This document shows positions 5,717 to 7,554 of a DNA stretch of 7,554 nt, piece by piece (the first letter of the stretch is position 1; every line of letters begins with the position of its first letter). Position numbers and translations under genes: made by a program. The stretch spans positions 1 to 7,554 of the forward strand of contig JAHEAM010000177.1 of the NCBI GenBank assembly GCA_024642765.1, written 5' to 3'. This stretch comes from Planctomycetaceae bacterium. Its GTDB lineage: Bacteria; Planctomycetota; Planctomycetia; Pirellulales; Pirellulaceae. Under the pieces are notes generated by a model. That model ran no database searches. It worked only from the letters and a program-made list of their open reading frames with translations, and was not told the DNA's origin.

Positions 5717-6850
5717 CTAACGAGCCTGACGCCATTTGGAGCCGGGTGACGACTGTCGAGGCTGGTCACTGGCAGAAGATGATCTGACGGAAGCGTCCAT
5801 GTCATGCGTCCCGCGACGCGTGATCAAGTCCGATGATTTTGCCTGCGTGGCAGGAATTTCATTTTCATCCAAGATCAGCGTTTGAGTCCCCAGAGATTGA
5901 TTGCCATCAGAAGTGTGAATTCGTACGAAGACAACCAAGGCCTCGCTGCCAGATGGCATCGTCTGCCATGGCGCAAACAATCGAAGCTCTTGCTTGCCCC
6001 GAATGTCACGAATCGATCGGTTGACCTGCGATGGATCGAAATTCCAATAGCCTATTCGTTGTTGACCGCGGGGCAGTTGCGGATTCATTAAGCTGACCTC
6101 CATCCGCAAGACGTCGACATAGTACTTTGTGTTCGACATCGAGACCATCAACCCGTCAGGCTGAGTATCGGAATCGTTTGAGATCGCTTGAACCTTGAAT
6201 TCGACATTGTCGCCATTAAACGAAGCCGATTTAGCGTTCTGGCCAACTTGGCTTGTATCTTCCGTTAATGACTCTAGAAAATCGGAGTCGCGGTCAAATA
6301 AATCTGGAGCAGAACTATCATTGACATTTGAATTTCTATCCACTTGCCTATTGGGTGCCGGCCGGGCATTGACTTTCCCTTGCGAGTCTCCAATGTCAAT
6401 TTCAATAGGTTCAGGGGATGTGTTTTGAGGAGCTGGCTGCGAATTCTCTATTTGGATTTCCGAGCTCGGACTTGATTTGTTTGGCAAGTAATTTGGGGTC
6501 GATTCGAAGTTGGAAAATGGGGTTCCTGCACCAACTGTTCCGCCACTATTACCTCCGCCACTATTACCGTTGTGAAATGTTCCGCATTCTTCGCAATAAT
6601 AGTTTGTGTTCGCTGAGGCAGGATTGCCAGGAGAATTTGCCGCGTCGCCAGAACGATGCTTCAATGCGTAATAACGATCTTCAAGTTCCAGAATTTCAGC
6701 CCGCAACAACTGAACTTCACGACGGGCTCCTGGATCGGCGTTACAACCACATAACATTCCAACGCCAACCAAGCACGCCAATAACCAATGCGCATGCAAT
6801 TGTCGAGAAAGTTTCAAGTGTGGCTGACCATCCGTGGATCTGCCTGTCAT
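5717..6850 (-). CDS. Large Ser/Asn-rich lipoprotein with coiled coil and C-terminal beta-rich domain
   Basis: The protein has 377 residues. A signal peptide with hydrophobic core (about 21-33) ends in lipobox LCGC, with Cys36 as the lipidation site. A short amphipathic coiled coil follows (about 43-66, VQLLRAEILELEDRYYALKHR). Next is a CxxC pair (Cys86 and Cys89 in YYCEECGTFH), then a long low-complexity linker rich in Ser, Asn, Pro and Gly (about 93-205). A predicted beta-rich domain covers about 210-330, with YYVDVLRMEVSLMNP, IGYWNFDPSQVNRSI and ALVVFVRIHTSDG. The end is polar and basic. It is probably anchored to a membrane and reaches across the periplasm or envelope space; similar architectures occur in planctomycetes but I know of no assigned function. 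The start at 6850 is supported by GGAAGGA 8 nt upstream. It stands apart from its neighbours (85 bp after, 154 bp before), so it may be monocistronic. Confidence 0.82.
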   Translation of the reverse strand: MTGRSTDGQPHLKLSRQLHAHWLLACLVGVGMLCGCNADPGARREVQLLRAEILELEDRYYALKHRSGDAANSPGNPASANTNYYCEECGTFHNGNSGGGNSGGTVGAGTPFSNFESTPNYLPNKSSPSSEIQIENSQPAPQNTSPEPIEIDIGDSQGKVNARPAPNRQVDRNSNVNDSSAPDLFDRDSDFLESLTEDTSQVGQNAKSASFNGDNVEFKVQAISNDSDTQPDGLMVSMSNTKYYVDVLRMEVSLMNPQLPRGQQRIGYWNFDPSQVNRSIRDIRGKQELRLFAPWQTMPSGSEALVVFVRIHTSDGNQSLGTQTLILDENEIPATQAKSSDLITRRGTHDMDASVRSSSASDQPRQSSPGSKWRQAR

Positions 6851-6911
6851 CGGCTCAGTCCTTCCGCCCTACGATTTGCTCGAATCGAAAACAGATCGTC
6901 TTTTCCCGAAA

Positions 6912-6942
6912 TTGTGAAATGTGATCAATCCCAATTTCACAA
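6912..6942. promoter_or_regulatory. 9-bp inverted repeat upstream of the large lipoprotein gene (possible operator)
   Basis: TTGTGAAAT at 6912-6920 and ATTTCACAA at 6934-6942 are perfect reverse complements with a 13-nt spacer. The half-site centres are 22 bp apart, about two helical turns, which would suit a dimeric regulator. The site ends 62 bp upstream of the lipoprotein ATG, close to where a promoter is expected, and lies 62 bp past the stop of the AtuA-like gene. The stem is AT-rich and lacks a following T run, so a terminator role is less likely. The repeat is seen; the function is inferred. Confidence 0.4.
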
Positions 6943-7004
6943 AAGACCCACCACCTGCCGCTAGCAAACAATGGTTGGAGCACTCATTCCGATCGTTGAA
7001 TTCA

Positions 7005-7379
7005 TCAAACTGCATTTAACGGAGCGGGTTTTAGATTACGCTTTTCAGGAATTAGCAGGTCGCTTGGCACTTGTATTTCCATGAATAGTATTCCGAGTCC
7101 GTGTGTTTTGCCTTGGGCGTCCGTTTTGAGACTTTCGCTGCCACCACCACCCAATGAATCGTGCAGAATAAAATTCAATGCCAGCAAATTGTCGGCCTCG
7201 AATCGTTCAACCTCACCTTCACATATGCCATGAAAGTGCTCTTTGACACGTTCGGGAGTTAATTCCTTTTTCAGGAAGTTGTAAATCGCATTAGAGTAGG
7301 CAACGACGCCAACGTTGCTCCCGTCCCCTTTGTCGCCAGAACGAGAATAGGCCAATCGTGATAATGGAACTTTTTGCAT
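7005..7379 (-). CDS. AtuA C-terminal-like (ferredoxin-fold) domain protein
   Basis: This 124-residue protein matches the small C-terminal domain found in AtuA / DUF1446 proteins of acyclic terpene and related acyl-CoA catabolism. Diagnostic blocks are LAYSRSGDKGDGSNVGVVAY (9-28) with its RSGDKGD core, and LALNFILHDSLGGGGSES (66-83) with the Gly-rich turn. In Pseudomonas AtuA this domain is fused behind a large core; in many other bacteria it is a separate small gene beside the core gene, as appears here. Role and substrate are not proven; a part in carboxylate or acyl-CoA degradation is the family expectation. AGGAG (7386-7390) lies 6 nt before the ATG, a strong ribosome site. The frame ending at 7408 just upstream could be the core partner, but I could not recognise it. 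Confidence 0.88.
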   Translation of the reverse strand: MQKVPLSRLAYSRSGDKGDGSNVGVVAYSNAIYNFLKKELTPERVKEHFHGICEGEVERFEADNLLALNFILHDSLGGGGSESLKTDAQGKTHGLGILFMEIQVPSDLLIPEKRNLKPAPLNAV

Positions 7380-7407
7380 TGGATTCTCCTAGCTCAAAAC
7401 AAACCGC

Positions 7408-7554
7408 CTAGCCGACAAAAAACTCGTTGGCCCCAATTCCGGGACTCGCGCGATGATTTGTTATACAAACTATTCGCGACCAGGACAACGTTTCAGCTGG
7501 CCCTCGCCAATCTTTGTCTGTTACTGGTACGATGATTCGATGGGCTGGCGCGTT
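7408..7554 (-). CDS. Possible C-terminal end of an unidentified protein (partial)
   Basis: A frame on the minus strand is open from the window edge for 48 codons to a TAG at 7408-7410, 28 bp before the AtuA-like gene. The visible part reads NAPAHRIIVPVTDKDWRGPA near the edge and ends IGANEFFVG. Position and strand suit the end of an upstream operon gene, for instance an AtuA core protein, but no family motif is visible. An open stretch of this length has roughly a one-in-ten chance of arising randomly. The opposite strand is also open from an ATG at 7453, so the call is uncertain. Confidence 0.3.
   Translation of the reverse strand, partial: NAPAHRIIVPVTDKDWRGPAETLSWSRIVCITNHRASPGIGANEFFVG

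Noticed and set aside
6418..6924. Plus-strand open frame of 168 codons
   Set aside because: It is antisense to the signal peptide and linker of the large lipoprotein, which has a clear lipobox and ribosome site; the plus translation is compositionally odd and rich in Arg, Cys and His.
6913..6941. CRP/FNR-type site
   Set aside because: TGTGA and TCACA are present but separated by 19 bp instead of 6, so it is not a standard CRP site.
7453..7554. Plus-strand start of a gene at ATG 7453
   Set aside because: No Shine-Dalgarno, very Trp/Tyr-rich translation, and it would be the only plus-strand gene in the window; not excluded, but less likely than the minus-strand frame.

Overview
The window looks like a chromosomal segment of a planctomycete, probably of the Pirellula/Rhodopirellula type. 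The basis is family content: a DUF1559-type pseudopilin with a prepilin leader, an ECF sigma factor beside a FecR-LamG membrane anti-sigma protein, a zinc-ribbon multi-pass membrane protein, and Ser/Asn-rich lipoproteins. This is a family-level inference; no rRNA or other marker gene is present. Every gene I can support lies on the minus strand, so transcription runs from high to low coordinates. I see no mobile element, CRISPR array or tRNA.

In transcription order: (1) 7408-7554, a possible C-terminal end of an unidentified gene; (2) 7005-7379, a free-standing AtuA C-terminal-like protein; (3) 6851-7004, a 154-bp gap with a 9-bp inverted repeat that could be an operator; (4) 5717-6850, a large lipoprotein with a short coiled coil, a CxxC pair, a long disordered linker and a C-terminal beta-rich region; (5) 4846-5631, a zinc-ribbon protein with about five membrane segments; (6) 3469-4812, an HD-superfamily phosphohydrolase of the SAMHD1/dGTPase-like group with all metal ligands, 33 bp downstream of (5); (7) 2967-3416, a small lipoprotein gene interrupted by one in-frame TAG; (8) 2156-2686, an ECF sigma factor, and (9) 387-2159, its likely FecR-LamG anti-sigma partner, joined by an ATGA overlap; (10) 1-312, the 5' part of a DUF1559 pseudopilin-like gene, preceded by three copies of an 8-bp repeat.

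The clearest functional unit is sigma factor plus anti-sigma: translationally coupled, with a cytoplasmic N-terminus, one membrane helix and an outer FecR plus LamG-like sensor. The DUF1559 gene 74 bp downstream may be a target or passenger. The zinc-ribbon protein, HD hydrolase and interrupted lipoprotein form a second likely transcription unit whose joint role is unknown. The most unusual points are the in-frame amber codon in the small lipoprotein gene and the repeated ACGATTTT boxes before the pseudopilin gene. I found no convincing wholly new system.
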